Origin: Bryum argenteum | Lineage: Eukaryota > Streptophyta > Bryopsida > Bryales > Bryaceae | NCBI GenBank assembly: GCA_037043015.1 | Contig: CM073324.1 | Span: 18,318,597 to 18,382,596, forward strand | Length of the DNA: 64,000 nt | Reading direction: 5' to 3' | Shown here: in pieces, positions 15,982 to 26,160 of the stretch | How positions within the stretch are numbered: the stretch's first letter is position 1 | Layout of the letters: each line of letters opens with the position of its first letter | Made by a program: the position numbers and the translations under genes | Notes under the pieces: generated by a model | Told to the model about the DNA's origin: nothing | The model's database searches: none | What the model saw: only the letters and a program-made list of their open reading frames with translations

Positions 15982-16112
15982 TCTTGAAGCAATCTTGTGT
16001 CGATGAAACTCCAAAAAATGATCAGTGGGATGCTTGCCATTGAGTGCCCCCCTTGCTCTGCCCTAAGGAGAGAGACGATTGATCTACGTGGATTTCTTGC
16101 CGACAGGGATTC

Positions 16113-16118
16113 CACGTG
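16113..16118. promoter_or_regulatory. G-box upstream of the PSMD5-like gene
   Basis: CACGTG lies about 135 bp upstream of the chosen start codon, a plausible bZIP/bHLH binding site. Function is inferred from position only. Confidence 0.35.
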
Positions 16119-16125
16119 TCCTCAG

Positions 16126-17814
16126 CTTCTACACCTGCACACTTGTATGAAATGGCCACCCCTAATGCCCCGTTTCCACCTGTATGTTTCAAACTAAAAG
16201 CTAAAATCCCTACAGTACCTACATGAGAGGCTCATGAAAATACCTTGTTTGCTTATAAACAAGTTGGACGCGATCAATAAAGTTGAACACGATTAACAAA
16301 GTTAATCGCATGTCCTGTCTTCTATGTTTATACTATTGAAATAAGATGTGGGTTAATTCATAGCTAGACAAGTGAAATATATATTGTTACTATTGTGAAT
16401 ATTGTTCATTGAGGTGAATATCTTTCATCACTTTTTTGGAATGGACCCACCAAGTCTGCCCCAAAGAAAATATAACATTAGAATTAAAAATGCACGCCAA
16501 ATTTCATATGTTTTGCTCCTGAAATTTCTTAACTTGGTTTTCTATACAGAAAAATTCATACTTTATTTCAATTTAGAAATTTTTTTACTTCATTTTCACA
16601 AGTTTAATTTTGTAGATTTGATATGTACATTTGAGTTCTAATTTAAAAGGTGGCGACTAACACCTCTCAAATTGAAATTACTACCACTCATTCTAATGCC
16701 ATTGTTCACAAAAGGATGACCGTGAGTTTTAAGGTTTAGATTATACCAACATCTACTATGTTTCAAAAATAAAATTTAAGTGTATCAAATGTGAGTCCGC
16801 AATGATGGCCAACAGTGAGGCGCACGGAATGACCATACTAGGTGACAAAAAGTAAATGGTAACGTTTACTTCTAATTTCCGAAAGTGTCACGGGTAGACT
16901 AAGTGTTTGCAATAGTCTTTTGGTGCAAGCCTAATAGACTAGAGGCTTGTTTAATTTGCACATGGCAAATAGTTTTTCATATAAAAGAACCGCCTACATG
17001 TAGAAGGTTACAAACTAGTCATATTAGAAATATAGTTGCTTTCATCTAAGGTGTTTGTATAATCATGTTGTGAGTCGTGGAGTAAGTTCTTATCACTAGT
17101 AAGTAAGCAATGAATGAAGTTAAGAGTCAATTAACTCCTTGTTTTTTCAAGGCCACATTAATAGGCTCCAAAGTTGTTGACTTGACGAAGGTAGAGAATA
17201 ATATAAGGTGTAGGATAGATTGACAAAATTGTGCAATTATATACCCTTGAAAGTCAAAATTATGTGAAGTAGTTGCATTTCCTTCGCGACGATCATGCAA
17301 ACATCAATCCTAAGTAGCAAGATACGTAGTCACATCTCATTTGCATCATCATCCAAGTAGTTTTATCTAACATGCAAGTCGAAACACCCACAATTGTACC
17401 ACCGTTCAAACCGACGCGGACAATAGCCTTTTGTGTGCAAGGGGAAACAAGGTCTACCAAAGTTTACAATAAGGTGTTATAGTATTCAAATTTGAATTAT
17501 GTTTCACCATAACTCCTAAAAAACCAAGTGTTTCTCAGAAATTTTGGGATTTGGTGTTTTATAAGGCAGTAGCCCTTATATTGTTTTTCATTCAATGATA
17601 CATCAACTCATTTTGTGTTCAAATTTACAGAATAAATATATTCATTTATTCATATGCAAAAAAGTATATTTTGCAAGTATATATAAAGTATTTCAAAAGA
17701 TTGATGGCCAAGTAAATCAAACCTCTACTAAGTATGATGTTGAACATTGTGTCAAATGTTCAACTAAGGTAGCAGAATGTGAGCACTCGGGCAGGGCATC
17801 TTTCATTCTTTCCC
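16126..17814. other. AT-rich intergenic DNA
   Basis: No gene or clear repeat recognised over about 1.7 kb. Confidence 0.5.
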
Positions 17815-17817
17815 TCA

Positions 17818-18242
17818 TAGCCTGGGCACACCGAGGGTCACCAGCCCAGCCAGTCCAGCCAGCATTGCTGGTGGGCTGGCACCCCTGCTGGGCCGGTGTG
17901 ACCCTGCTGGAAGCAGGTCGGTCCAGCAGGGTGAGGGGATAAAAGGGGGCAGCCGGCCCCCTTTAAAAAATTTATATATTTTTATTTTTTTTTTTTCAAA
18001 AAATACCTCATGGCGAATAAAAAAAAAAATTAAAAAAAAAAAAAAAAAAACCAGTGCCCCCACTGTCGGCGGAGGCTCCAGCCGGGCAGGGAGGCCCCCT
18101 GCTGGAGGTAAGGCCCCCCCTTGCCTCCAGCACCTCCAGCAGTCCCAGCAGGGGATCTGGAGGCCCCTACCCCCGCGCTCCAAAAGCAGGGCTGGGGTTT
18201 TGGGGCTGCTGGGGCTGCTGGACCCTTGGTGTGCCCAGGCTA
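17818..18242. mobile_element. GC-rich 425-bp non-autonomous DNA transposon (MITE-like)
   Basis: The left end TAGCCTGGGCACACCGAGGG and the inverted right end TAGCCTGGGCACACCAAGGG match over 22 bp with one mismatch. The trinucleotide TCA directly abuts both ends (17815-17817 and 18243-18245), a candidate 3-bp target-site duplication; a TA duplication with ends GCCTGGG is an alternative reading. Inside are clustered CCAGCAG/CTGCTGG subterminal motifs on both sides of an A/T core (about 17963-18049). The open frames across it are composition artefacts. Superfamily is uncertain. Confidence 0.8.
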
Positions 18243-18760
18243 TCACCAAGTGTGCTTGCAACGTCATGTTCCGACCACGAATGTCCCAGTGCCTTCCATT
18301 GTGAACGCAGCCAACACCGACCACGTCAAGTTTCAAGCAACCCCAGCTCCTCAACTTCGAAGCCCCCATTGCACTCAGAACTAGCTTGCGATTACGGGAA
18401 TCTTGTTGGTATCAGCAGCTTCGCACCTGCTGCACTGCATTCAAATGAGCTACATCAATACCTTGTTTCAACTGGATCCTGAGCCAAAATCTCAGTCCAT
18501 GGACTGCGTCGCTGCACTGACTTATCGCCCGGGGATCCCCGACGTCCTCTACGGCGCATTTGAGAATCAGGGTTCGGGAGATAATTTCATCCATTTCAGC
18601 GAACATCCTCCTCCAGTTCCCAGCCTGAAACTGTTAAGGCGAGTTCCTTGTTTTACACTGAGACTAGTAAATTTAATCGGTTTTAAGTCGGTGGTTTCAG
18701 GAATCAACCGGCTAATGGGCTGTCTCCATCGGCTGACAATGTACCAGTCGGTTGATTGAG
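18243..18760 (+). other. GC-richer segment with broken open frames
   Basis: This patch has gene-like composition. One plus frame runs through 18243-18759 but is interrupted by a stop at about 18382; its second part reads SMDCVAALTYRPGIPDVLYG and later EHPPPVPSLKL. No domain is recognised. It may be a decayed exon next to the GC-rich element, or an old promoter/leader. Confidence 0.3.
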
Positions 18761-19079
18761 AATCAGGTCTGGCAAGGAAGTGTGGAGATGCCTCACTGCG
18801 GGGAATGAGGACGAACAGGAATAGAATGTCAGGACGAATGACGTGGGTTTCTTTTTATAGCGTACTCCCTTGTTCTAGACGAAGCTAATACTCTAGAGCC
18901 TAAAAATAGTATTTCTGTAGACCAGCGAGGGCCTGCAATTGGCAGAAACCAAATTCAAATTTGTGGCCCACAACAAGTAGAGAGAATGTAGGCACGCACA
19001 CGATGAATGGCAAATACATATACATGTTCCATAGCAGAGCCTCTGTTTGGAGAATCAACTGCAGTAACTAAAGGAGAGT

Positions 19080-19760
19080 GCTTCAAAATGGCTCAAATTT
19101 CAGATTCTATAACTTCTGTAACTAAGATAATAATGGAAGTAAATTTCATGCATGTGGACAGTAAGTGGAATGACAGTCATAGTAGATTCATGAATTTTGG
19201 ACTCTTCTACAATTTGCTAGGAATTTTTGAAGGCGTCTCATAGGTTTTTCAAAAATGGTGCCCTAATTTTGCACCCTACAATGATTGCTGTGAGTAAATG
19301 CTACTGTTGAGGAAAAAAGCTACTATGTACCACTAGGTGAAGAAGCCTAGTGCTCCATTATTGGGACCGCTCCACTTTTTAGCACTCTCCCTTACAAGCG
19401 CCACTCAAGAGCAAGACCCATTTTACTAGTAAAACCAAGTCTCACAATTTGACTGCACTTGGGTCATGATGTTCTTCACCGTTTGCTCAATAATGGCTCA
19501 AATTTTTACATGGAAAATGAACTTTAACAATATATTAAGTAATTTTAGAGTGGAATGATAGTTCAAGTACAATCATCAATTTTAGACCCTTCTACAATCT
19601 CTTCTAAAATCTGAAACTAGACTTGAAGGTGTTTCTCAACGAGCACTTTCTAATGTTTGTTATGAACACATGAAGAATCAGATCGGGAAGCTACTTTATG
19701 TACCTCAAGGTAATAAGGCCTATGAGCTTTCATTATTACTTTGATACCGCTCCATCCATT
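19080..19760 (+). repeat. Diverged tandem repeat, unit about 415 bp
   Basis: ATGGCTCAAATTT, then GAATGATAG/GAATGACAG, then TTGGACTCTTCTACAAT and AGCTACT.TATGTACC occur in order from about 19088 and again from about 19493. Related sequence appears at 61.6-61.9 kb (GGTGCCCTAA, GCTATTATGTACG, GGGCTCCATTTTT), so this is probably a dispersed element of unknown type. Confidence 0.55.
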
Positions 19761-20144
19761 TTTCAGTTGGAAGTTTGACATCTTAAATTTTCTTAAACTT
19801 ATGTTCCACCTTGGTAACTGAGAGTTATGATTTTTTCACAAAAATAACATTGAGAACATTCTCTGAACCGATGATCATTGAAGTTTTGATGAAGTAAGTT
19901 ACAAAGGCAAGTTGTGAAGAAGGCAGAAAAAAGTTGTGCAATGAGCCAACAGGGCCAAGAGGCAGACTAAAATGCATGGCTAGGGCAGATAAGCCAAGTC
20001 CGCCATAAATTCAAGTCCCATCTGCATGGGCCACTGTACCCACTCCAGATTCCTGCCGGGAGGGGAGCTGCCGTAGAACCCGAGCTCTCCTCGCTGACTC
20101 ACCCCGGGCCCCACCCGCAGTCCTCGTCAACACCGGATAAGCAC

Positions 20145-20150
20145 CACGTG
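20145..20150. promoter_or_regulatory. G-box upstream of the small ORF
   Basis: CACGTG lies 240 bp upstream of the ATG at 20387, in a C-rich stretch followed by a pyrimidine-rich leader, which resembles a plant core promoter. Confidence 0.35.
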
Positions 20151-20386
20151 ACCATCCCCCTGCCCACGGCCATAGGCCCCTCTTCCCCTCCCTATATCAC
20201 CCTCCCCGCCCCTCCATTCCAGAACACTTGCACACGCACTCCCCTCCCTCACACTTTCCTCCTCTCCACCTCCCGATCGGCTTTCATCAGAGTCTCTGTA
20301 CAAAAAATCCTAGCAATTTGCGACCATTTGCGACCAATTTGAGCCATTTCCGGGCGTTTGTGGAGTTTGCGAGGAGTTCGAGCAGA

Positions 20387-20566
20387 ATGTGGACTTTGGT
20401 GCATCCGCTGGTGTCGCAGTGCTACCAGGCAAGGATCAGGCTGTTCGGCACGGGAGCAGCGCTCACGGCGTCGCATTGCGTGCTGCGAGCGGTCGTGGCC
20501 ATCCCGCTCGTGTACATGCCTCTCAAGGATTACGAGGTTGTTGCGTTGCAACAACTGTCGTCGTGA
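20387..20566 (+). CDS. Possible 59-residue membrane protein
   Basis: The frame starts MWTLVHPLVSQCYQARIRLF and ends VALQQLSS. It has GC-rich codons unlike the flanks, one hydrophobic stretch (about residues 20-45, containing LFGTGAALTAS and VVAIPLVYM) and a basic N-terminal side. A promoter-like region precedes it. I do not recognise the family. Size and single hydrophobic segment would suit a small mitochondrial membrane subunit, but this is only a thought. It could also be a first exon. Confidence 0.4.
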   Translation: MWTLVHPLVSQCYQARIRLFGTGAALTASHCVLRAVVAIPLVYMPLKDYEVVALQQLSS

Positions 20567-21441
20567 GAAGCTGTGTGTTGTAAAATAGTACATAAAATTC
20601 TTTTTGGGCGGAGCGGTCGGATAGTGCGGAAGATTCCAGTAGCGCGCCACTTGTACAGATTTTCTTAACGCAGCCACTGTATATCAAGATGTGCGCCAGT
20701 CCATGCCGATGATGAGGTGAAGCAGAGTTAGAATGATCGAGATGTGCGTAGTCCATGCCGAGGAGGTGATGCGGAGCTCTAATGATCAAGATGTGCGCAT
20801 GATTGAGGCGATGCAAGAGTTCTAAGGCCCGAGGTAGAGTACTTTAGAGAAATGAGTAGTCTGACCTCGGAGCTTGTCGCTGTGAATTCTTTTGCATCTC
20901 TGATGCTGTCACATCAAATGAATAGCCATTCTCGTGCTACATTTTCGTCATTGACTTGCAAGAAAAGTGCGTTGGAGTGATCTGTGTATGTGATTGAGTT
21001 CTTTCTTGCTTTCAGATCTCGTATTCTGAGCTTGGGAACCTCCAATTGGTACACGAATATCGCTGTTTCGTTGCAGAGTTTATCGAAGGTTCGCAGATCT
21101 CGAGGTTTCAAAACCTCTTTGATCGGGCAATCGGTCCATAGCTGCAACTTTTTGACGTGAAGATGCTCTTTTAATTAGTTTAAAATGCAAGGCCACGAGA
21201 AAGCTTTGTCTTTCTTGCTTTCACTTTCGTTCTCGTCCGCATACGTCACTTTCAAGACTACCTTTCAATGTTGGGACAGCCGTCACGTTTCTAAATTGTA
21301 CAAAGGTGTGGTATTCTTGGGTTTCTCTTTTCAAAATTGTACAATTACTGTACACCTGAGGGTTATAGAACTTTGAAACTCTTTCTTGAGTCAAATAGAA
21401 ACCGAGATGGTCTAACTCATACTCCCAGTATCGTCATCGGT
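20567..21441. other. 3' flank of the small ORF; diverged short repeats
   Basis: Between 20690 and 20830, AAGATGTGCGC, AGATGTGCGTAG, AGTCCATGCCGA and GAGGTGATGCGGAG recur as a loose tandem array of about 60-70 bp units. No gene was found. Confidence 0.5.
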
Positions 21442-22070
21442 TTAATCCCTAAGCCTCAGAATAGCCAGAAAGTCTCAAAACTTGTGAAAACTACCCTCCT
21501 TTGATGCAAGGTGAAAGTGTTCAAATTATGACGTATGTTTAGGTATGTAACCGTACAAGTGAGTACTTAACTCGTATGTGTGAATATATCAAATCTCGTA
21601 TTCAAATTCCTTACCAATTGTGAGATCATAATGTTCGAAGTTGGGGAAAGAGTATTTCCCCTTGTTAAAGAAAGGGTAACTAGTTTATTGAGGACCAAAA
21701 ATACCATATATGATATAATTTTTGATATGAGGCTCTTCACATTCTTGTTCCTCCATGAACATGTCAATGCAATATTTACCCTCATACGACTTATGAACTG
21801 TTTGATTACTGCTCAAACATTGATTTGGTTACGAATATATTTCTATGAAAAAAAAATCAACAAAAGTCTAAATTTAAAGTGCTCTTTTTGGACTTGAAAC
21901 CCAAAATTTCTAGATGAAGGTACTAAAATTGAAATTTGGCCTTGCGAATTTTACCACATACACTGAGCACCCTGTAAAATTCTTAAGCAAAAATATTACT
22001 TTTAACCCCTTCATCTAAGCTGTCCGAAACCGCCAAAAACCATTTTGGCTTTTGGAACTTTAGGGATCAA
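21442..22070 (+). mobile_element. TTAA-family element, decayed ends
   Basis: The left end is TTAATCCCTAAGCC; the inverted right end is TTGATCCCTAAAG. The core ATTGTGAGATCATAATG...GAAGTTG is at 21617-21645. The right 190 bp match the element at 42.1 kb closely (TTTCTAGATGAAGG, TTTTACCACATACAC, ATTACTTTTAACCCC, AGCTGTCCGAAA). It is non-coding. Confidence 0.7.
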
Positions 22071-22550
22071 CATGTATAAACTTTAATTTTAAAGAGGGGA
22101 TTATCATTTCATTAACAGTTAACACATTCAACCATTTTTAGTGTGCAATGTGCAGGGAGTAAAAGAAAGTGAACATTTAGGGAGGGTTAATTACAGTAAA
22201 GGGTGGATTATATTAGGAACGTGCATATTCCACTTTTACAAGAATATTGGTACTCCATCAATCAAAAAGGTTATATTTTCATATGATGATATTATTCAAA
22301 TTTGCCAATCTCCTTACCTTCTCATCATTACCTTGTAATAAGTAGAATAGTTACCTTAGGGGCATAACATGTCGATTTTATGTAAGACAATGGCGGCTAG
22401 GTAGAAATTAGCATATCATTTACCTTAAGAGGAGTTAGTAATCCCATCTTTAATGTCATGACCTATAACCATTCGTACAAAATGAGATTGTTTAGATCAT
22501 GCAACAAAGTAAGTAGGTTTGGAGCTCTTCTTCTCTTCTTCTACATGTTA
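22071..22550. other. Intergenic DNA
   Basis: No gene or clear repeat recognised. Confidence 0.5.
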
Positions 22551-22565
22551 TATATTCAACAAATA

Positions 22566-22631
22566 GAAACTCCGGTCCCTTTTTAAGGAGATGGCGTGAA
22601 TGAAGTGTCTGTTCGTAATGCTAAATTGGTA
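22566..22631 (-). mobile_element. 5'-truncated SINE copy
   Basis: Matches the 3' end of the SINE at 28.5 kb (AAACTCCGGTCCCTTT, then GTGAATGAAGTGTCTGTTCG). It is flanked by TATATTCAACAAATA (22551-22565) and TATATCCAACATATA (22632-22646), a 15-bp imperfect target-site duplication. Confidence 0.75.
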
Positions 22632-22635
22632 TATA

Positions 22636-22900
22636 TCCAACATATACATATCATTCTTATGTCGGTTCCGGGTTCAATTATAGAGGTTAGGATTCAGGCT
22701 TATCCAACATATACATATCATTCTTATGTCGGTTCCGGGTTCAATTATAGAGGTTAGGATTCAGGCTTAATCAGTTGTGGGTGGAAGTAAGGTAGGAGTC
22801 GTGAAAACCGTCCAGCCCCCGGGTTCAATTATAGAGGTTAGGATTCAGACATAATCAGTTGTGGGTGGAAGTAAGGTAGGAGTCGTGAAAACCGTCCAGC
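22636..22900 (+). repeat. Two overlapping tandem duplications
   Basis: A roughly 66-bp unit (CCAACATATACATATC ... GGTTCCGGGTTCAATTATAG ... GGATTCAGGCT) is present twice, almost identical. It is followed by a roughly 85-bp unit (GGGTTCAATTATAGAGG ... CAGTTGTGGGTGGAAG ... GTCGTGAAAACCGTCCAG), also twice. Near-identity implies recent duplication. Confidence 0.9.
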
Positions 22901-23313
22901 CCAAAAACACAGTAGGTTTATGGGTAGGGTCTGTAAAACCGTCCGTTCATGGTAAACTGACAGGTTTTGGGAACCATCCACTGTTTTTAGCTCCCACCAT
23001 GCATGCTGAACGGTTTTAGACAACTCCTATGCCAGTTCCTGAACCTATTTTAATTCATTTTGGGACATTCAATCCACAATTTTCGGAATACAACCTTGCA
23101 AAAAAGCCAGCACTCTATGTTCGGGTAGTGGGACTCCTAAGAATCGAGATTCAAAAATTCATAGGAAATTATAGGATTACTCAAAAAATGTTTTTTTTTT
23201 TGGGATGGATTTGCACTAGCTTTGCAGACCATGGAAAAATAATTAAAATTTTACACCACTATTCCAAGTATGCAAAGCTGAAATTCAGACGGTTTTCACC
23301 ACTCCTACCTTAT
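22877..23313. mobile_element. Possible foldback/MITE element with inverted ends
   Basis: AAGGTAGGAGTCGTGAAAAC at the left is matched by the inverted right end AAGGTAGGAGTGGTGAAAAC (about 23286-23313). Degenerate copies of the same motif lie inside in both orientations (about 22930 and 23005-23030). No coding content; no target-site duplication identified. Confidence 0.5.
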
Positions 23314-23781
23314 CTCAAAAGTGAAATATCATTCTCTCATGTACTCTAGATGGAGTGGTTGAAGTTGCCATGTGCCATTTTCAGTTGGGATTGCACTTCC
23401 TCAAGGCAGCATTTGTTTCTCAGACAGTAAAATCATTGAACTGTACAGCTCAACCATTTTGGCATGTGGCCATTAGAATGCAAAAGGTAACTCCCCACCA
23501 GCCGTATACCATTTTCCTCATGCATGAATCTTGAAGGTGTAAAATCTTGCTATGACATAGATGCATACATGATAGTTGTGGTGAAACACATGAATGTGGG
23601 CACCATCCTATAGGCGGGAACTACCCTAAAGGCGAGTACTCAAGATTATTGTCTTTATAAAGATCTAATCTCTTTTGCATGTACCTCATGTGTACATAAT
23701 TAAGGTGCTCTGTTTACAGATTCTTACTTTTAAAATGCAACATGAATTACAGATTCCAAATGTTGAATTCAATAGAAGCAT
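23314..23781. other. Intergenic DNA
   Basis: Nothing supported. Confidence 0.5.
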
Positions 23782-23828
23782 TTCCATGTCAATCTCAATT
23801 TTTAAATTTCTTTGAGATTGACATGGAA
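23782..23828. repeat. Perfect 17-bp inverted repeat (hairpin)
   Basis: TTCCATGTCAATCTCAA at 23782-23798 is perfectly complementary to 23812-23828, with a 13-base AT-rich loop. It could form a stable hairpin in RNA or be the remnant of a tiny inverted-repeat element. Confidence 0.9.
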
Positions 23829-24011
23829 TATATATATAATGTTTTCGTAAGCAAATGGTAGAATTTAAAAAATTCATAGTCAAAATGTGTTGTACACTTC
23901 ATATTGTTTGATGTGAAACTTGTAGGCTTGGCAACATATTTTTGTGATAACATTTCAATATTGTGATATTTTTGCAATTATTGCAGTATTTAAATATCAT
24001 AATATTTTGAA

Positions 24012-25619
24012 TATTGGGTTACGTTTGGAAACCCCATAGAAATAAATGAAAATAATAATTTATAAGTGAATGTAGATGCCTATGTTTTGGAACGAGTTTT
24101 GAACAATAAGGAATATTTTGATCAAATTTGAATACTTCTCTTGTTATGAAATATTGCAATATTGGTTGATTGCCAAGCATGCCGTGAAAAGTGAATATCG
24201 TTGTATTTGGTGGAATACCGTACTATTTAAGTGGTTGCCAAACGCAATATCGTACTATTTAACCCCTCAACGGTCCTGATGTCGTTTTTCTACATTTTGG
24301 ATGACCTCGTGGGATATTTGGAGCGCTGCCATTTGTCATTCACTTGAGTTTTCATTCACCTTCTTTTCCTACCGTAGGTAAACGGGTCTAGTTTACTCTG
24401 GCGCTTTTCTTGTTACCGCAATGATTTTGTGAATTTTCTACAACATTTTGAAAGGAAAAAGGTTTTGGTTTGAGGTTGAATCTACAAAAATTTGTCAAAA
24501 TATTATACTTTGGGTAGACTTTGGGGAGTTGGGTGTGCCCTAGAATCTTAGGAAAAAATTAGTTTAGTTGGCAATATTATGTAAAGAGAAGTCATGATTT
24601 AGAAAGAATTGTTAGCTCATTCATTTATTGCTCTTGCCAAGGGGCGTTTTACTGCCTCCACTTCCCCCAACTTACAAAGGTTCTTACACCCACTGCATTA
24701 CTGCTAAAACGATAGATGTCAACATGAAATAGGGACCCATATTTCAATACTCTATAGATTTATGCATTTGTGATTTAATATTTTCAACACATATACAAGA
24801 AGTAGTTCAAGATTCAAAATTTGATTCTCAATTACCACATACCCATTTTACCAAAAGCACATCAAATTAGAAAGCATGAACTTTATATTGCATTTACCAA
24901 ATGCATCTACAAATGGAATAGAAGTCCAACCTTCCTATCTAACTTTTTTACTTCTCCTAACAAACATGGATCACTCAATGGACTTGGTAAAGGCGGCAAA
25001 AAAAAAGATTGAGTGGTGGGGAGTCCAAGAGAAGGGGTCAGATAGTGTACAAATTGAGCTTTTGAAGGCCCTATTGAACAATAACTATCTCCTTGCGTTG
25101 CCTTGTCCTAAGAAGGTTTACAAGAGAGACTCCTCTAGTGGATTACGACATCTGTTCCACTATCACCTTAGTAAGATCCTTGGGTGGGTTGAGAGGGTAC
25201 CTGAAAGGGACAAGAACGGTATCAATCCATTGCATTATAGTTTAGTTAAAGGAGTTTTGCCTTCAGAAAAAAATGGTGAATAGGAGTGCATACAACTTCA
25301 GTTTGAGAGAAATGGGGCAAACAATACAAATGGAAGTGACATGTATATACCTTGAGGAAGTAGCGGTCATACTACCAAGTATGTATTGGTTAGTTGCTAC
25401 AAGGTCAACTGAGAAGGGCAGCCTAGGAACTGCACATCAAGGAAAAGTGGACAAGGGATCAAGGCAAGAGCAGAGGCTTCTACAACCGACCATCTCAACG
25501 TCATGAGAGCAACAACTCAGGTGAGTCCATATTGTACATATATCAATATTGTAAACGGGAACTAGGTCCTGGTTACCTACATGATTTGATCGTGGTATTG
25601 CTAGTGGTTGCCAAACGCA
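24012..25619. mobile_element. Cluster of hAT-like terminal sequences
   Basis: GGGTTACGTTTGGAAACC (about 24014) and two inverted partners, GGTTGCCAAACGCAATAT (about 24233) and GGTTGCCAAACGCACCC (about 25605), resemble plant MITE ends of the form GGGTGCGTTTGGCAACC. They could bound a 230-bp element and a larger one of 1.6 kb. Target-site duplications were not found, so boundaries are tentative. Confidence 0.4.
24876..25283 (+). CDS. Unrecognised 135-residue ORF between transposon-like ends
   Basis: The frame contains AAKKKIEWWGVQEKG, LLKALLNNNYLLALPCPKK and SSGLRHLFHYHLSKILGWVE, with no stop for 135 codons in GC-richer DNA than its surroundings. A second frame continues at 25273-25506. No family is recognised. 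Its position inside hAT-like ends suggests a decayed transposon protein, but no catalytic motif is visible. Confidence 0.3.
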   Translation: MNFILHLPNASTNGIEVQPSYLTFLLLLTNMDHSMDLVKAAKKKIEWWGVQEKGSDSVQIELLKALLNNNYLLALPCPKKVYKRDSSSGLRHLFHYHLSKILGWVERVPERDKNGINPLHYSLVKGVLPSEKNGE

Positions 25620-25962
25620 CCCGTAGGTACACACATTTTAACATTTTGAAAATTTTATGGTAATTATCAGATCTTAATATGTCGAATCACTCTATTACAT
25701 AAGGCAAAGTCAATTCCAAATTATCAAATTTATAACCATTTTTGAAAAATAGTCATGAATTTCAGTCAATTTCGGTTTGGATTTCTTTATGCCAAATCTG
25801 ACCAGTGCATAGAACGTGGGGGAGTCATGAAATTTTCAATTTCAATGAAATAAATGTTGACAACAGGAAGTGGGTTCTCTTCTCATCCAAGTGACCACTA
25901 GCAGAGTATCTGGAACCTTTCATTCACACGACTTCATCCAATAGAGGTTTATGATCAGGGTT

Positions 25963-25978
25963 CAGGGTTTAGGGTTTT
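25963..25978 (+). promoter_or_regulatory. Telo-box in the NOL11-like promoter
   Basis: CAGGGTTTAGGGTTTT lies about 190 bp upstream of the start codon. In plants the AAACCCTA telo-box is characteristic of ribosome-biogenesis and translation genes, which agrees with a nucleolar product (established association; binding here is inferred). Confidence 0.5.
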
Positions 25979-26160
25979 ACTCCATAGCCAGAGCTGCGAG
26001 CTCCGCCCTCTCTTTCCCGGAGACGCAGACGGAGCGGGGAAGGGAAGGGAAGGGCCAGGCATCTATCATCATCACCGCCGTATTATCATCATCTTCACTT
26101 TCTCTTTTGTCGCAACAATTTTAGTCCAGTATCCAGGATTTGCCGCAAGCAAAAGCCAAA

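Noticed and set aside
17815..18482. Open frames on both strands over 17.8-18.5 kb
   Set aside because: They cover the GC-rich MITE and its A/T core; peptide composition is low-complexity.
25960..25980. Interstitial telomere repeat
   Set aside because: Only about two units of TTTAGGG; better read as a promoter telo-box.
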